Source of the DNA: Tritrichomonas musculus | Taxonomy: Eukaryota; Parabasalia; Tritrichomonadida; Tritrichomonadidae | Assembly (NCBI GenBank): GCA_039105265.1 | Contig: JAPFFF010000012.1 | Location: 868,001 to 932,000 of the forward strand | DNA: 64,000 nucleotides | Reading direction: 5' to 3' | In this document: piece after piece, positions 1 to 11,622 of the stretch | Numbering within the stretch: the stretch's first letter is position 1 | How the letters are laid out: every line of letters begins with the position of its first letter | Translations under genes and position numbers: made by a program | Notes under the pieces: model-generated | What the model was told of the DNA's origin: nothing | What the model saw: only the letters and a program-made list of their open reading frames with translations | The model's database searches: none

Positions 1-3000
1 TTGATGAATTCGATAAAAGATATCAAAAAGAAAAAATCGGATAAATTTGAGGAATTATTTATTAAATTTGATAGAAGTCATTATTTGCCAGTTGATCCAA
101 CAGATTATGATATATGTTTGAATTATAAAGAAACAAGAGAATTGTATGAATTGGTTCAACACGCTTTTCATATGGACCCAGGAAGAAAGTTAGATCAAGC
201 TTTCGATGCAACTTTTCAATTAGGGGATCTCTATATTTATTCATTTAGTGGGAAACCTTACAATCCTCTTTATATGAGATTTTACAAAGCATTTATTCAA
301 CAATCTTGGGGCGAATTGAATAAACAGGTTTTAATAAGTTTATTGAATTCAGACGCAATTTTTGAGGTTTGTGATGCGTTAAATTCAAAAATATCAAGAA
401 CAATAATATATGAAAATAAAGGAACAAATGAACAACGTCAATTCCGATTCCTTCCGAAAGAAAGAATGGACATTCGAGCAGATGATTATATATCTTTAGC
501 AGGAGCTGAACAAGACGGTGCAATGTATGTATTGAATAATCTAAAAGGAATTCTAACAGTTTTACAAAATTTGGAAAAAAATCATGAAAATGTTCAAACT
601 TTATTCACAGTTGCTTTAATAAAATATATTCATTTTGAAAATAAAAACTGGTTTGATCCTTCAGTCTTTTCACAATATTTGAATATTTTATTAACTGATT
701 GTGAAAAGTTTAATGTAACCAATTATAATGACCTGGTTTATGGTGATAAATGGGATGAAACGAGAAACTTTATTTTGCAAAAAGTATTACTTTGGAATAA
801 CGAACAAGATCAATGGACATTTAAGGCACAACTCAGACAAAAAGTGATTCATTCAATGGCACGACAAAAAGATATCAAAGATCTTTGTGAGAAATTATTA
901 ATGGAAAAGTTAACATTAGAATGCACCCCGATATCACCTGATAACGTACAAGATCAAATGAAAATGTTGGAAGAAATAGTCGACAAGAAAGGGGTTGATA
1001 TCGATGATAGATACACAACAATTTGTACCATGTTAATTCAAGAAATTGCGGAAATCAATCCAGAAAGAGGTGCAGCTTTAATGAAAGGAAGTACAGACGA
1101 AAGAAATGTTGCCTTATTACATTTGAATATTTGGTATGTTATCCAAGATTACATTCATGATACGACAACTCCAGAAGATACCCGAATAAAAAATTGTGTT
1201 GAGCAATTTAGACAATATCCATACTCGTCAAAAGCAATAGAAAATATAATGAATAGTTACAACAAAAATGATAAAAATCAAGCTTATCGTCGAATAATTG
1301 GTGAAACTGCATATAATTTGTGTTTAATGAAAGCATATACTGGTGAAATAGGTTTGGATAAAGTGATAGATTTATTACCACAAATGTTTTCAAATTTAGA
1401 TAAAGACATAAAACAAGAGTTACAAACATTTTTATCATCTGAACCCAATCTTGACCAGGATCAAACGTTATTTATGATTGCAAATGACAAGTTATGGGAA
1501 ACTCAAGTATCAATGGAGGAATTGTATGCAAATAACCCAGATATTATTAACATGATGCACAAACAATGGATTGCTGAAAAAATAAAAAAAAGAGAAAAAA
1601 TTTGGTTAGATGAGGCAAAAGCTGAAGAACAAGAAATTCAAAATGAAGCAGAAAATCAAGAAATTTTAGAAGAAGGGGTTCAACCAATACAATTACCTGA
1701 ACAAGAATTGAATCAAGGGTCAACGGATCAAGAAAGAGGAAATAACGATAATCAATGGGAAAGATTTTTAGCTCAAACAAGAATCGAACAAAGAGACACT
1801 TGGCAACGTTATTTACAGGTTCTTCAAGATGAAAATCCATTTTTTAATAAAGACAATATTGAAATAAATCAATTTATGAGTATAATTGATAGAGAATTTC
1901 ATAATATAAATATGAATTCAATAAAACAACCAAGTGAAATAACCGCACAATTAACAAAAGCTTATCCAGAAATGTATTGGATAATAATGATTGAATATAT
2001 GAGAGCTTATTTAAAATGGTCATTAGGAACAAATGATCAAATAACAGATCAGGAATCAGTAGATGAATTGAATGGAAGAGGTTTTACAGAGCAATCAGAA
2101 AGATCAGTAAATCAGATGAGAAATGAATGGAATGGACAATTGAATGATTTGAAAGGGAAACTTGGAAAACTTTGGGAGATAGGATCTCAACATGAAAACT
2201 TAGGACCGGATAAAGATAGTTGGATAAATCAAATGGTTTATCAAGAATATCCAACAAAAAATGCATTAAGAGAATTTATTGATACAAAGACATTTCAAAA
2301 TGAATTCTATCATGATTTTCAAGAATATGGAAATAAAACTTATGCAGAAATTCGAAGAGTTTTGGGAGCATTCAATTTTTCAGAGAAATATATTCAAGAA
2401 TTAGCTCATCAATATTGGACAAATGATGATGAATTTAATGATCGAAATACTCGTAGCAGAAGAGATAAAATGGAAAATAAATTCAATAAAGAAGGTGGTG
2501 TGAAATCGCAAATTCAAAATGAGTTCAGAAGGTGGAGTACAATTAAAAATAATCGAATGGAAACAATAACTATAACAATTGAAAATCTAGTAAGAGCTGA
2601 AAGGATAACTCAAAATGATATGAATTCAGAAAGAACAAGATTAATTGAAAATTATGTAAATGGTGATAATTTGAGAAATGAACAGAAAGGTGAAGAGTTA
2701 CAAAATATTAAAGAGGATTCACAAGATTATTTAGATCATCATAACGAACAAGCAATAACTCAAAGAATTCGACAATTGTATGATAATAATGGTATTGTAT
2801 CAACAGACGAAGAAATAAGAACAAAATATGCAGAATATCTATCAAGTCAAAATAAAGACAGTTATTTATCTGAGTTAGGTAGAGAATTACTGCAAAGGCG
2901 AAATTCAGCAGTTACAAATTGGATTCAGAGATTCAATAATGAAATTGGAACAAAGATTGAAAATATTAATTTTATTCATGGAATTGTATCAAGTGTTGAA

Positions 3001-6000
3001 AAAGTGAATCTAACCGCTGTCAAACAAAGTTTTATTAATCAAGTTCAATCAACTCCTCAAAATGGTGAAAATCTATTTAATGAACTGAAAAATGATATGG
3101 AAAGACGAGAAGCAAATGCAAAAGATCAACAAATAAATCATTATGGAAATCAAATTCATCGTTTAATATCAAATTCTGGTCGACCATTTACTGTTGAGGG
3201 AATTCGTGATACAGAGGTGAAACCGATTTTAGATATTGAAAATATTCAGGAGAGAGATAGAAAATTCAATGAATGGGTAAGAAATTGGGAAACAAAAGAA
3301 CAATTAATTCAAACAAAAATTCAGAATTTGGAAAGAACTTATGTACAAAAATATCAAATAACAAATAAAGAAATTGATTCAGCATCAATTCTTCAACATA
3401 TATTGAACAAAGTGGCAACAACTTACAATCAAGATACAGTTTTATCAAATATCAATGAAAAAATTGAAAGAAATACAGAAATTGTTAAAACCCTGAAAGA
3501 ACGTTTAGAATTAAATAAATTAGAGGATACATTTCGAGAAGCATATGGTCAAGAATTTACACAGGCAAAATGGTATGATATGATTCGAGAACATTCAAAT
3601 CTCCCAATTGATCAACAAATTAATGTAATAAAAGCTCATATTCAACAAAAAAATAGAGAAACAGGAAATCTTATACAAAATGTTAATAATAAATTGACTG
3701 AGTGTTTTCAATCAGCATTTCCAGATTTCGATAATTCGTATATTAATGAAAAAGTAATTGAATTGTTATTCCGATCTTATCCTGAAGTTAACCGAAATTA
3801 TTCACAATTAGAAGCAAAATTACAATCGTTATTACCTCAATTTAAGAAAATGGGAGAATTATTTAGAAAATGGAATTCTCAAAATATAAGTAATATCTAT
3901 TTAGGAATGAAAACATTTCAAGATGCGGGTCATGAAGTTCCACGTTTATTTGAATTAGCTGAGGAATATGAAGTTCGTTTAGAAATAATTGAATATAATC
4001 CTTTGAATCTTCTGAAAATTACAAATGAGCCTGAAAACCAACAAAATCAAAAAATGAGAGAAGAATTAGAATTATTGAAACAAAAAAGAAATGCGATATT
4101 GAGTGATAGTAATTTTCGATTGAAAATTGATCAATATTGTCAAGGAAGAAACTCGGTTGAAAAAGAAACATTAATTAAAGAAATTGTTGGTCATTGTGAT
4201 AGAGTTGAAGATGTTGATAAATTTATTGATGCAAAGACGAGATATATTGGTTTTGGAAAAAATTGGAGTCAGTTTCAAACAAGAGTCGATTTTGATAATT
4301 TTTATAAGAGCAATCGAGAGAGTTCAAATTTGAATTTGTTAATGAGATCAAATTTTGGTCAAATGTCACCAGAAGATAATATAAAAATTGATGAGTTGAA
4401 AGTATATTTATCAAATACATATCCAGACATTTTCCCTCAAAGTGAATGGTCATATATTCAAGAAGACAAATTTGAGGAAGACGGAGCTAAATTTTATGCA
4501 TATTTGCAAGGTGAAATGATGTATCAACAAATAAGATTAATGTATCCTCCAAACACAATGCCTGCCACTTGGGATCATGCTCAATATCATTCAAATATAT
4601 TCAAAGCATTGGATAAATTACAAAAAGAATTTCTAAGAAAAGAGCCACTTTATCGATCAATTAAAACAGATCGGAATTTCAATCTAGCTTTGAATGAATA
4701 TAATGAGATTGCTCCAGATCACGAAAAATTAACTGCTGAAAGAATTTTTGCAACTGCTCGTCCAACAGATGATATTCTTAAATTAACACAGTCTTTACGT
4801 AATCAAATTCAATCAAAAATTAATTCTGTGGAATTCAATGATAGTTTAGAAAGAGCTATTCGTGAAGTATGGAAACCACATTTTCCAAATGATTTCAAAA
4901 GTGCTGAAGATTGGAGAACTGAATTTGGCGATAATTATAAGGCAAGAAATGCGATTTTAAAATTAACTCCGGGTTATCAATTTTGGGCAAATGTTAATCC
5001 TCATGAAGAGGTAAATTTAAAGAATTATATTGTTAGAAATGGTGGAACAATTGAATCGGCTTATCAAGCGTTAAACAATTTTTATAGTCAGTATTATCCG
5101 ATTTATAGTCGACAATGGGTAGGGAATCCAACTTTATTACCTTATTTAACAAAATACAAAAATAAATTTGGAGGTTCTGAACAATCAGCGTTGTATTATT
5201 TATTTGGAAAATTTTATGGAGATTTGAATAGATGTTTACAATTCTTCGCAGCTTATGAAGGAAATCAAGAAATCGAAAATATGAATGGAAGTCAAAAATA
5301 TTCAGATATTAATTCATTTTTGCAAACAGTTGTGAATCAAGGTGATGCAGTCAATCAATCTACATTTTTAAATAATATTCAATCAAGTGTTACCAATTTT
5401 TCAAATTCAAAATCAAATTGGGAATCAAACACTGATTTTCGAAATCATGTTTTTTATCTAGAAGCATTGAAAGAGGAAAATAAAACAGGGTTGAAATATG
5501 ATTTTTCATGGGATGAAGACAAAATGTATAAAAATTATTTAATTCCATTAGCTAAGAAATATTACCAACAATTCGTTGGAAAAAGATATATACCTGATTC
5601 AAATACTAATAATTCAAATGTTTCAACAGAATACAATAATATTATTTTAGCCGCGGAAGATTATCGTAAAAAGAATGATGATTGGGAAAATTCAAATGTG
5701 AAATCAACATTAGAAAGATATCAAAATGAAGGTCGAATAAATTCAAAAAAGAGTTATGAAGATTTGAAAGATGAATTTGAAAAACCAGCTGATGCAATGA
5801 AATATTTAGAAATTGAGAAAAATAAGAAAACATTATTGGTGGCTCTCGGAAGAAATGAAGACGAAGAATTACCGAGAGGAGATGTAAATTTTGCTCCATA
5901 TCACGATATTGACGAAAAAGATTTAACATCAAGATTAAATTGGTTATTAAATTTTGTTTCAAAAATTGAAGATGAGAACACAGCTTCTTGGAATTCACCA

Positions 6001-9000
6001 GCCTTTTTGAAAATTCATTCTGATTATCGATCAAATCATTCCGACGATAGATCAACTCAAACAATTAATCAATGTAAAATCAAATATGGATTAGATTATG
6101 AATCAGCAAAAATAGATTTAAAATATCACTATTTATTAGAGAAATATCGTGAAGAATTTCAAGAAGATTATTCAATAAAAGAAACAGATCCAAATAACGA
6201 TCAAAAATTAGCACATATTCATGAAATTGAAAAGTTATTGAAAAATTATAAAGATTATAAAGTAGATAATGAATTACAAATAAAATTAAATTGTTATAAT
6301 GCAGAGTCGGGTCAAGACACTCTAAATCATTTATGGTTAGTGAAAAAGTTTAAAGATAATGTTCAATCAGCAAAAATTTATTTAGAATATTGGACATATG
6401 TTGGAAAAATAAATGCAATTACGTCAGATAATAATGATATAAAAGATGTACCAATATCTTTAGCCGGTATAACAAAATTGAAAGAGATTTTTAATAATGT
6501 CTCAAAAGATGATACGGCATTTCAATCAGTAAGTTTTCAACAATTATTAAATCAATATAATGATATTAAACATTCACATCATGATGTTACTGATATTAAA
6601 CGACTTTATGGAAGTTATATAAATTGTACAAATGCAATGAAATGTGTATTGTTAGAACATGAACTAGAAACTACTTATCAGTTGTCAAAAGAGAATTTCC
6701 CTAAAAATTTTGATGGAAAATGGGAAACATATTTGAAAGCTTTAGAGAATAAAAAGAGTGAAATTGATATAAAGAAAAATTCAATACTTTGGGATAGTGA
6801 AGTTCGAAAATGGTATGATTATGCAAAAGAGAACGTTGATTCGACTCTTCCAACAATAGAACAAATGATGATCGATGATAAGTACAATAAAGATATTGTT
6901 TATTATAAAATTTTAACGAAAATTTGGGGAAAATTTACAGGGAAAGAATATCCAAATTTCGAAACTAATTATCAAGTAACAAATGCAAAATTAGCTAATA
7001 AAATCAATAATTACATAAAACGATATGAGAAATTTCGGATTGATGGTGACATTCAGAGACTATTAGTCAATCAAAAACAAGAAGTTTCTATAGATGATTT
7101 ATTTAATAGATATATTGATTCTGATAATCCAGATGATGATGTGTTAGACGCTAGACGATATTTGCAAAATGAAATTTGGGAATCAGAATACAAAGCGTTT
7201 TGTGAAGAAGTAGGATTGAAACCAGATACAAAGATGAACACATTCAAAAATGAAAAAGAAAGATATAAATTTTTCGATTTGAAGATGAAAGAAACAAGAG
7301 ATATTAAACCAAAATGGGAAAAATTAATGCCAGAAGTAGAACATTGGAATCGTTATCAAGAACCGAAAGATCAATTGCATAAATGGGAAGAAGTTCATAA
7401 AAAATATGACGGAAATATTGATAAAGTCTATGAAGAAATTGTATTCGAAAATAGAAAAAAGAAATTCGAGGAAGATTTTCCAGATGATACATGGTCTTCA
7501 AATTTATCCAAAAAAGATCAAATAGAAAAATTTGATGAGTTCTTTCGAATTTATAATACATATTATTATACACTTCCTAACTTCAAAAACACATTAGATG
7601 AATATAATAGAAGATTTAATACAGAAAAATTATCAGTTCAAGATATCGTTACCAAATATAAGACTGATTCTACGGGTTGTTTGAATATGATGAATTACAA
7701 AATATTGAAACTCAAATTACAAAAATTAGATAAAGATTTTAATGAAAAAGATTATGGAGAAAATTCGGAAGATATTAGTAAAATGCAAAGAGAATTAGAG
7801 AGATATGAAACAAATCAAAATCAATTAAAGACTTCAACAAATATAAACGGTCTCTATAATGAATATGAAGACAAATATAAAGATACTGCAAAGAAATTAG
7901 AAGATATTGAGAAAGAACAAAAATATAAAGTAAATAATGTTCTCAATTTTTTGAAAATTATGATTAAAATCAAAGACTTAGAAACAAAATATAAGAAAGT
8001 TTTTAATTATGAAGATCGTAAAAGTTGGGGTTCAACACCAAGTGCTCAATTCGAATATTTAGAAAAAATTGAAAAGAGATATCAGAAAGAAAAGGAAAAA
8101 TTAGATAGTTTCAGAGGAATTGATAAATTAGTTGATTTATATAATGATTCACATGGTTTAACAGGTGATAATGTCAAAAGTATTGATGATATATTTGCAG
8201 AAAATGAATACCATTGTTATAAGACTTATCAAACATTATTATTAACGAAATACAATTATTTGAATCCTAAAGCTCCAAAAGATGATTCATATACAGGAAG
8301 TCCAAAGAAATTTTGTGAAGAATTGGAAAAAGAAATATCAGAAATTGAACGCGTTTATGACAAATTCAAAGGAAAAGATGGTTGGATGAAATTATCTTTG
8401 GATGAACGAGAGAAAATCATTCAAAATTATAAAGATGAAGATACAGGTAATTATAAAATTGAATTGCAAGGTGAATTGCAAAAATATAAGAAAATATTCA
8501 ATCTTGATTTCCCCATTGATTCAACAATTAAACAATGGAATAAAGAAGGAAGAGATATCAAATATCTTAAAAATTACTTAGCGTATGTCAATAAATATTC
8601 AGAAAATAATGAATATCATGAATTGATAAACAAATATAATTCTAAAAATAAAGATAAGCCAATTCCAGCCGAGTATTTTACTCCTTATGATAAAATGAAA
8701 TATGCTACCTTAGAACCTCTCAGACAAAGATATGAAACAGCATTCGGTATGGATATAACAATAAATCAAATGATGCAATATGCAAAATATTTAAAAACAA
8801 CTTACGGAGTCAATTGGAGAGTACAAGATGAGAATTTAGATTTTGATTTCAATATTGCAAAAATCGCTAACAAGGCAAATATTGTTTGGAGAGAATATGA
8901 AAATTATTTAGGACACACGAAAAAGAATAGAGTTGACTTCGATACTGCAATAAAATCATATAAAACTCAAAATGGTATTGGAACGTTAACGATTCAAGAT

Positions 9001-11046
9001 ATGAAACAATTTATAAAAGAGGTGAAAGATTTATCAAAGAAATCAAAAACAGATTCGAAGAATAAATTAATAGATTCAATAGATTCAATCAATAAGAACA
9101 AAGATAAAGATCATCAAATTTCAACCGATATGTTGGAGAAGTTAAGTGTTAATTCTGATAATTTGGATGCGTTACAAACAATTATTGAGTTCATTCCTGA
9201 TTATGAAAATCATTTTAATAAGAAAGTGAATCCAAATGATTTAAATAGTTTTCATGAAGATCCTAAGAATCCAAATTGGATACATGTCTTAGAAAAGATA
9301 GCATTTTTGCCATTAATTGACGATCATAATTCAATAGAAAAGAAAAATGGAAAAATGTCAAGAGATTCTGTAGAGAGTGTAGTTAAAAAATATATTTTGA
9401 ATAAAGATCCAACAAATCCATTGAAAGATTCAGATGTTAAAATAGATCATATTAGACCTGCTTATGAAGAATATAAAAAGGAAGTCACGAAAGAAAAAGA
9501 AGAGTATTTCAAAACTATGTTATCAGAATATCATAAGCATACAGATGATTCTTCAGAAACATATCAAAATTTGGTTCAATTATATCCAAACTTAGATGAT
9601 TTAGAACGATACCTAAAATTGAATAGATATATCTTTAAAACAAATAAGATATATAAACAACTCAAAGAACATTACAAGAAAGAACACACACCTTTGAAAT
9701 ATTCGGATTATCAAGATAAACCTGTGAATAATTTAGAGCCAACAATAATAATATTACAGAATTTAGAAAAAGAAGCTCAAAAAGAATGGGATGAAGAGAA
9801 GAAGAAAGACGATAAAGAGAAAGAACATAAAAAGAAGGTTGAATTAAAACTAAGTGATTTGAATTCGATGAGACGAAAAGTAGGATTAACTGAAATTGGA
9901 TTCGAACGTTATAAAAATATGGAAACCGATACTGCATTATCTGACATTAATAATATGATGAATGAAGCAAGACAAAAAGAATCTGAAAAGAATTCAAATA
10001 ACAATACATCTGTTGGAATTGGTGGTGCATTAAGAAATAATTTCATAGGTACAACAATGAATAAACCTGCAGCAACAACAACACCAGCAACAACGACAAC
10101 GACAACAACAACAACGACTGATACGAATACAATGCCTACAATTAATGATGGAAGTGAAAAGAAAGAAGAAAGTGTATGGTCTAAAAATTATGAAGGTGGA
10201 ATAACTAGTTTAATTCAACAAAGTGCAAAAGGTATATCAATTAGATCATTATTAATGGAACAACAAAAGAAAAATAAATTAAATGGAAAAACATCAATAA
10301 TGTCTCAATTTAATGAAAACGCTCCTCCTAAACCTGTTGTACCTTATTCATCTAATTCAAATACTAATAATTTATTTTCATCAAAAACAACAATGACAGA
10401 AGAGAAAGAAACACCAATTGAAAAGAAACCGATTGTAAGCCCAATATCTGAAAAACCAATGACATTAACAAAAATTGAACCAGGAAAGAAAATTAACTTA
10501 TTACCTACAAAAGTTGATCAACCTGAAGTGGTCAAAACCAAAAATAATATGATACAAGTTTTACCAAGAAGAGGTCGAAAGAATTTACCTTTACGCTTTA
10601 AAGCAAAAGAAGAAATGGAACAACAACAAAAAGCAATTGAAAAAGTTGAAGAAGAAAGTGAAGAGGTTGAAATCAAACCAAAGAAACCAACAATTAATAC
10701 AAAAGCTAAATCAAGTAAACAATTTAAGAAACAAAAATCTGAAAGAACGAAACTCTTAAAGAAAAATTCAAAAGCTAAAAAGAAGAAAGATGATGACGAT
10801 GAAGTTATTTCAGAAAAGAGTACAATTGATAAAGAAGATATCTCAAAGAAAAAGACAAAGACGAAACCATTACAAAGAAAAGTCGATGCTATTGTACCAA
10901 AACCAACAATAACCCCAATCCCTGAATCAATTCCAAAAACAATAACAGAAGAAAAACCAGCAACCGAAGTCAAACAAATTCCGAAAACATCTGAAATTCC
11001 AAGTGTAATTCAAAATAATCCTCAATTAATGAAATATTTTAAGTAA
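1..11046 (+). CDS. Giant Polinton structural-block protein, about 3,680 aa, function unknown
   Basis: This reading frame fills the first 11 kb; an ATG lies at base 4, but the window edge prevents choosing the true start. I recognise no catalytic domain. The sequence is Asn/Lys/Glu-rich and looks helical, with many short recurring segments built on aromatic and charged residues (W/Y-x-x-L/Y spacing), which suggests diverged internal repeats. The last 450 residues change character: a poly-Thr run near residue 3,365, a Pro/Thr-rich linker, and a strongly basic tail with Lys clusters. It precedes the packaging ATPase in the same direction. A scaffold, tegument-like or tape-measure-like role is a guess from size and position only. 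It makes up about a quarter of the visible element. Confidence 0.8.
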   Translation: MMNSIKDIKKKKSDKFEELFIKFDRSHYLPVDPTDYDICLNYKETRELYELVQHAFHMDPGRKLDQAFDATFQLGDLYIYSFSGKPYNPLYMRFYKAFIQQSWGELNKQVLISLLNSDAIFEVCDALNSKISRTIIYENKGTNEQRQFRFLPKERMDIRADDYISLAGAEQDGAMYVLNNLKGILTVLQNLEKNHENVQTLFTVALIKYIHFENKNWFDPSVFSQYLNILLTDCEKFNVTNYNDLVYGDKWDETRNFILQKVLLWNNEQDQWTFKAQLRQKVIHSMARQKDIKDLCEKLLMEKLTLECTPISPDNVQDQMKMLEEIVDKKGVDIDDRYTTICTMLIQEIAEINPERGAALMKGSTDERNVALLHLNIWYVIQDYIHDTTTPEDTRIKNCVEQFRQYPYSSKAIENIMNSYNKNDKNQAYRRIIGETAYNLCLMKAYTGEIGLDKVIDLLPQMFSNLDKDIKQELQTFLSSEPNLDQDQTLFMIANDKLWETQVSMEELYANNPDIINMMHKQWIAEKIKKREKIWLDEAKAEEQEIQNEAENQEILEEGVQPIQLPEQELNQGSTDQERGNNDNQWERFLAQTRIEQRDTWQRYLQVLQDENPFFNKDNIEINQFMSIIDREFHNINMNSIKQPSEITAQLTKAYPEMYWIIMIEYMRAYLKWSLGTNDQITDQESVDELNGRGFTEQSERSVNQMRNEWNGQLNDLKGKLGKLWEIGSQHENLGPDKDSWINQMVYQEYPTKNALREFIDTKTFQNEFYHDFQEYGNKTYAEIRRVLGAFNFSEKYIQELAHQYWTNDDEFNDRNTRSRRDKMENKFNKEGGVKSQIQNEFRRWSTIKNNRMETITITIENLVRAERITQNDMNSERTRLIENYVNGDNLRNEQKGEELQNIKEDSQDYLDHHNEQAITQRIRQLYDNNGIVSTDEEIRTKYAEYLSSQNKDSYLSELGRELLQRRNSAVTNWIQRFNNEIGTKIENINFIHGIVSSVEKVNLTAVKQSFINQVQSTPQNGENLFNELKNDMERREANAKDQQINHYGNQIHRLISNSGRPFTVEGIRDTEVKPILDIENIQERDRKFNEWVRNWETKEQLIQTKIQNLERTYVQKYQITNKEIDSASILQHILNKVATTYNQDTVLSNINEKIERNTEIVKTLKERLELNKLEDTFREAYGQEFTQAKWYDMIREHSNLPIDQQINVIKAHIQQKNRETGNLIQNVNNKLTECFQSAFPDFDNSYINEKVIELLFRSYPEVNRNYSQLEAKLQSLLPQFKKMGELFRKWNSQNISNIYLGMKTFQDAGHEVPRLFELAEEYEVRLEIIEYNPLNLLKITNEPENQQNQKMREELELLKQKRNAILSDSNFRLKIDQYCQGRNSVEKETLIKEIVGHCDRVEDVDKFIDAKTRYIGFGKNWSQFQTRVDFDNFYKSNRESSNLNLLMRSNFGQMSPEDNIKIDELKVYLSNTYPDIFPQSEWSYIQEDKFEEDGAKFYAYLQGEMMYQQIRLMYPPNTMPATWDHAQYHSNIFKALDKLQKEFLRKEPLYRSIKTDRNFNLALNEYNEIAPDHEKLTAERIFATARPTDDILKLTQSLRNQIQSKINSVEFNDSLERAIREVWKPHFPNDFKSAEDWRTEFGDNYKARNAILKLTPGYQFWANVNPHEEVNLKNYIVRNGGTIESAYQALNNFYSQYYPIYSRQWVGNPTLLPYLTKYKNKFGGSEQSALYYLFGKFYGDLNRCLQFFAAYEGNQEIENMNGSQKYSDINSFLQTVVNQGDAVNQSTFLNNIQSSVTNFSNSKSNWESNTDFRNHVFYLEALKEENKTGLKYDFSWDEDKMYKNYLIPLAKKYYQQFVGKRYIPDSNTNNSNVSTEYNNIILAAEDYRKKNDDWENSNVKSTLERYQNEGRINSKKSYEDLKDEFEKPADAMKYLEIEKNKKTLLVALGRNEDEELPRGDVNFAPYHDIDEKDLTSRLNWLLNFVSKIEDENTASWNSPAFLKIHSDYRSNHSDDRSTQTINQCKIKYGLDYESAKIDLKYHYLLEKYREEFQEDYSIKETDPNNDQKLAHIHEIEKLLKNYKDYKVDNELQIKLNCYNAESGQDTLNHLWLVKKFKDNVQSAKIYLEYWTYVGKINAITSDNNDIKDVPISLAGITKLKEIFNNVSKDDTAFQSVSFQQLLNQYNDIKHSHHDVTDIKRLYGSYINCTNAMKCVLLEHELETTYQLSKENFPKNFDGKWETYLKALENKKSEIDIKKNSILWDSEVRKWYDYAKENVDSTLPTIEQMMIDDKYNKDIVYYKILTKIWGKFTGKEYPNFETNYQVTNAKLANKINNYIKRYEKFRIDGDIQRLLVNQKQEVSIDDLFNRYIDSDNPDDDVLDARRYLQNEIWESEYKAFCEEVGLKPDTKMNTFKNEKERYKFFDLKMKETRDIKPKWEKLMPEVEHWNRYQEPKDQLHKWEEVHKKYDGNIDKVYEEIVFENRKKKFEEDFPDDTWSSNLSKKDQIEKFDEFFRIYNTYYYTLPNFKNTLDEYNRRFNTEKLSVQDIVTKYKTDSTGCLNMMNYKILKLKLQKLDKDFNEKDYGENSEDISKMQRELERYETNQNQLKTSTNINGLYNEYEDKYKDTAKKLEDIEKEQKYKVNNVLNFLKIMIKIKDLETKYKKVFNYEDRKSWGSTPSAQFEYLEKIEKRYQKEKEKLDSFRGIDKLVDLYNDSHGLTGDNVKSIDDIFAENEYHCYKTYQTLLLTKYNYLNPKAPKDDSYTGSPKKFCEELEKEISEIERVYDKFKGKDGWMKLSLDEREKIIQNYKDEDTGNYKIELQGELQKYKKIFNLDFPIDSTIKQWNKEGRDIKYLKNYLAYVNKYSENNEYHELINKYNSKNKDKPIPAEYFTPYDKMKYATLEPLRQRYETAFGMDITINQMMQYAKYLKTTYGVNWRVQDENLDFDFNIAKIANKANIVWREYENYLGHTKKNRVDFDTAIKSYKTQNGIGTLTIQDMKQFIKEVKDLSKKSKTDSKNKLIDSIDSINKNKDKDHQISTDMLEKLSVNSDNLDALQTIIEFIPDYENHFNKKVNPNDLNSFHEDPKNPNWIHVLEKIAFLPLIDDHNSIEKKNGKMSRDSVESVVKKYILNKDPTNPLKDSDVKIDHIRPAYEEYKKEVTKEKEEYFKTMLSEYHKHTDDSSETYQNLVQLYPNLDDLERYLKLNRYIFKTNKIYKQLKEHYKKEHTPLKYSDYQDKPVNNLEPTIIILQNLEKEAQKEWDEEKKKDDKEKEHKKKVELKLSDLNSMRRKVGLTEIGFERYKNMETDTALSDINNMMNEARQKESEKNSNNNTSVGIGGALRNNFIGTTMNKPAATTTPATTTTTTTTTTDTNTMPTINDGSEKKEESVWSKNYEGGITSLIQQSAKGISIRSLLMEQQKKNKLNGKTSIMSQFNENAPPKPVVPYSSNSNTNNLFSSKTTMTEEKETPIEKKPIVSPISEKPMTLTKIEPGKKINLLPTKVDQPEVVKTKNNMIQVLPRRGRKNLPLRFKAKEEMEQQQKAIEKVEEESEEVEIKPKKPTINTKAKSSKQFKKQKSERTKLLKKNSKAKKKKDDDDEVISEKSTIDKEDISKKKTKTKPLQRKVDAIVPKPTITPIPESIPKTITEEKPATEVKQIPKTSEIPSVIQNNPQLMKYFK

Positions 11047-11080
11047 ATAAATGTTTATTTTTATTTTTATCATAAAAATT

Positions 11081-11572
11081 ATGAGTAACGCAGATATAGG
11101 TGAGTTAAGAAAATTATTACAAGAATTAAAAGCTTCAAGCGGTAAAAAACCTGAAAAGAAACCAAGAAAATTATCAGCATTAAATAAATTTAAGAAATAT
11201 GTTATGGGAAGAGTTACTGAAAAAGCTTTAGCAGAAACAAATTATGTTGATTTAATTCCAGTTGACAAAATGAGATTATTATGTAAAGCTTATCCAATTG
11301 TATGGGATCAATTAGTTTTACAACCACTTTATCAAGAATATGGTTTAACAACAGAAGAAGAACAAAGAAGATATCGTGGAAATAAAACAACTCAAGAAGA
11401 TTATCATAAAATTGTTGACGGTTTAATTGAAAAATTGAAAACTGGACCAAAAGACGATAGACAACATTTTGAAGAAGATATTGAACAATTATTAGTAGCT
11501 GCAATTCAACAAGCATCAAGTGAATTTGACGAGGATGAAGATGAAGCAGATGACGAAACAACTGAAGAGTAA
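11081..11572 (+). CDS. Small acidic-tailed structural-block protein, unknown
   Basis: A 163-residue protein with a Lys-rich N-terminal third (residues about 18-40), a mixed helical middle and a Glu/Asp-rich C-terminus. I prefer the ATG at 11081 to the in-frame ATG at 11051: the upstream one would add a stretch of Phe/Ile encoded by T-rich sequence that looks like untranslated leader (a TCATAAAAATT initiator-like sequence lies just before 11081). It sits between the giant protein and the packaging ATPase in the same orientation, so a virion or assembly role is plausible. I do not recognise the family. Confidence 0.65.
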   Translation: MSNADIGELRKLLQELKASSGKKPEKKPRKLSALNKFKKYVMGRVTEKALAETNYVDLIPVDKMRLLCKAYPIVWDQLVLQPLYQEYGLTTEEEQRRYRGNKTTQEDYHKIVDGLIEKLKTGPKDDRQHFEEDIEQLLVAAIQQASSEFDEDEDEADDETTEE

Positions 11573-11622
11573 AAATTTTGTTATCTTTTTTTTACATAAT
11601 TTAGTTGGAATTTAAAAAATAA

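Noticed and set aside
10518-10973. Minus-strand 151-codon frame opposite the giant gene
   Set aside because: Shadow of the Lys/Pro/Thr-rich tail; Phe/Ser/Val composition is the complement of that sequence.
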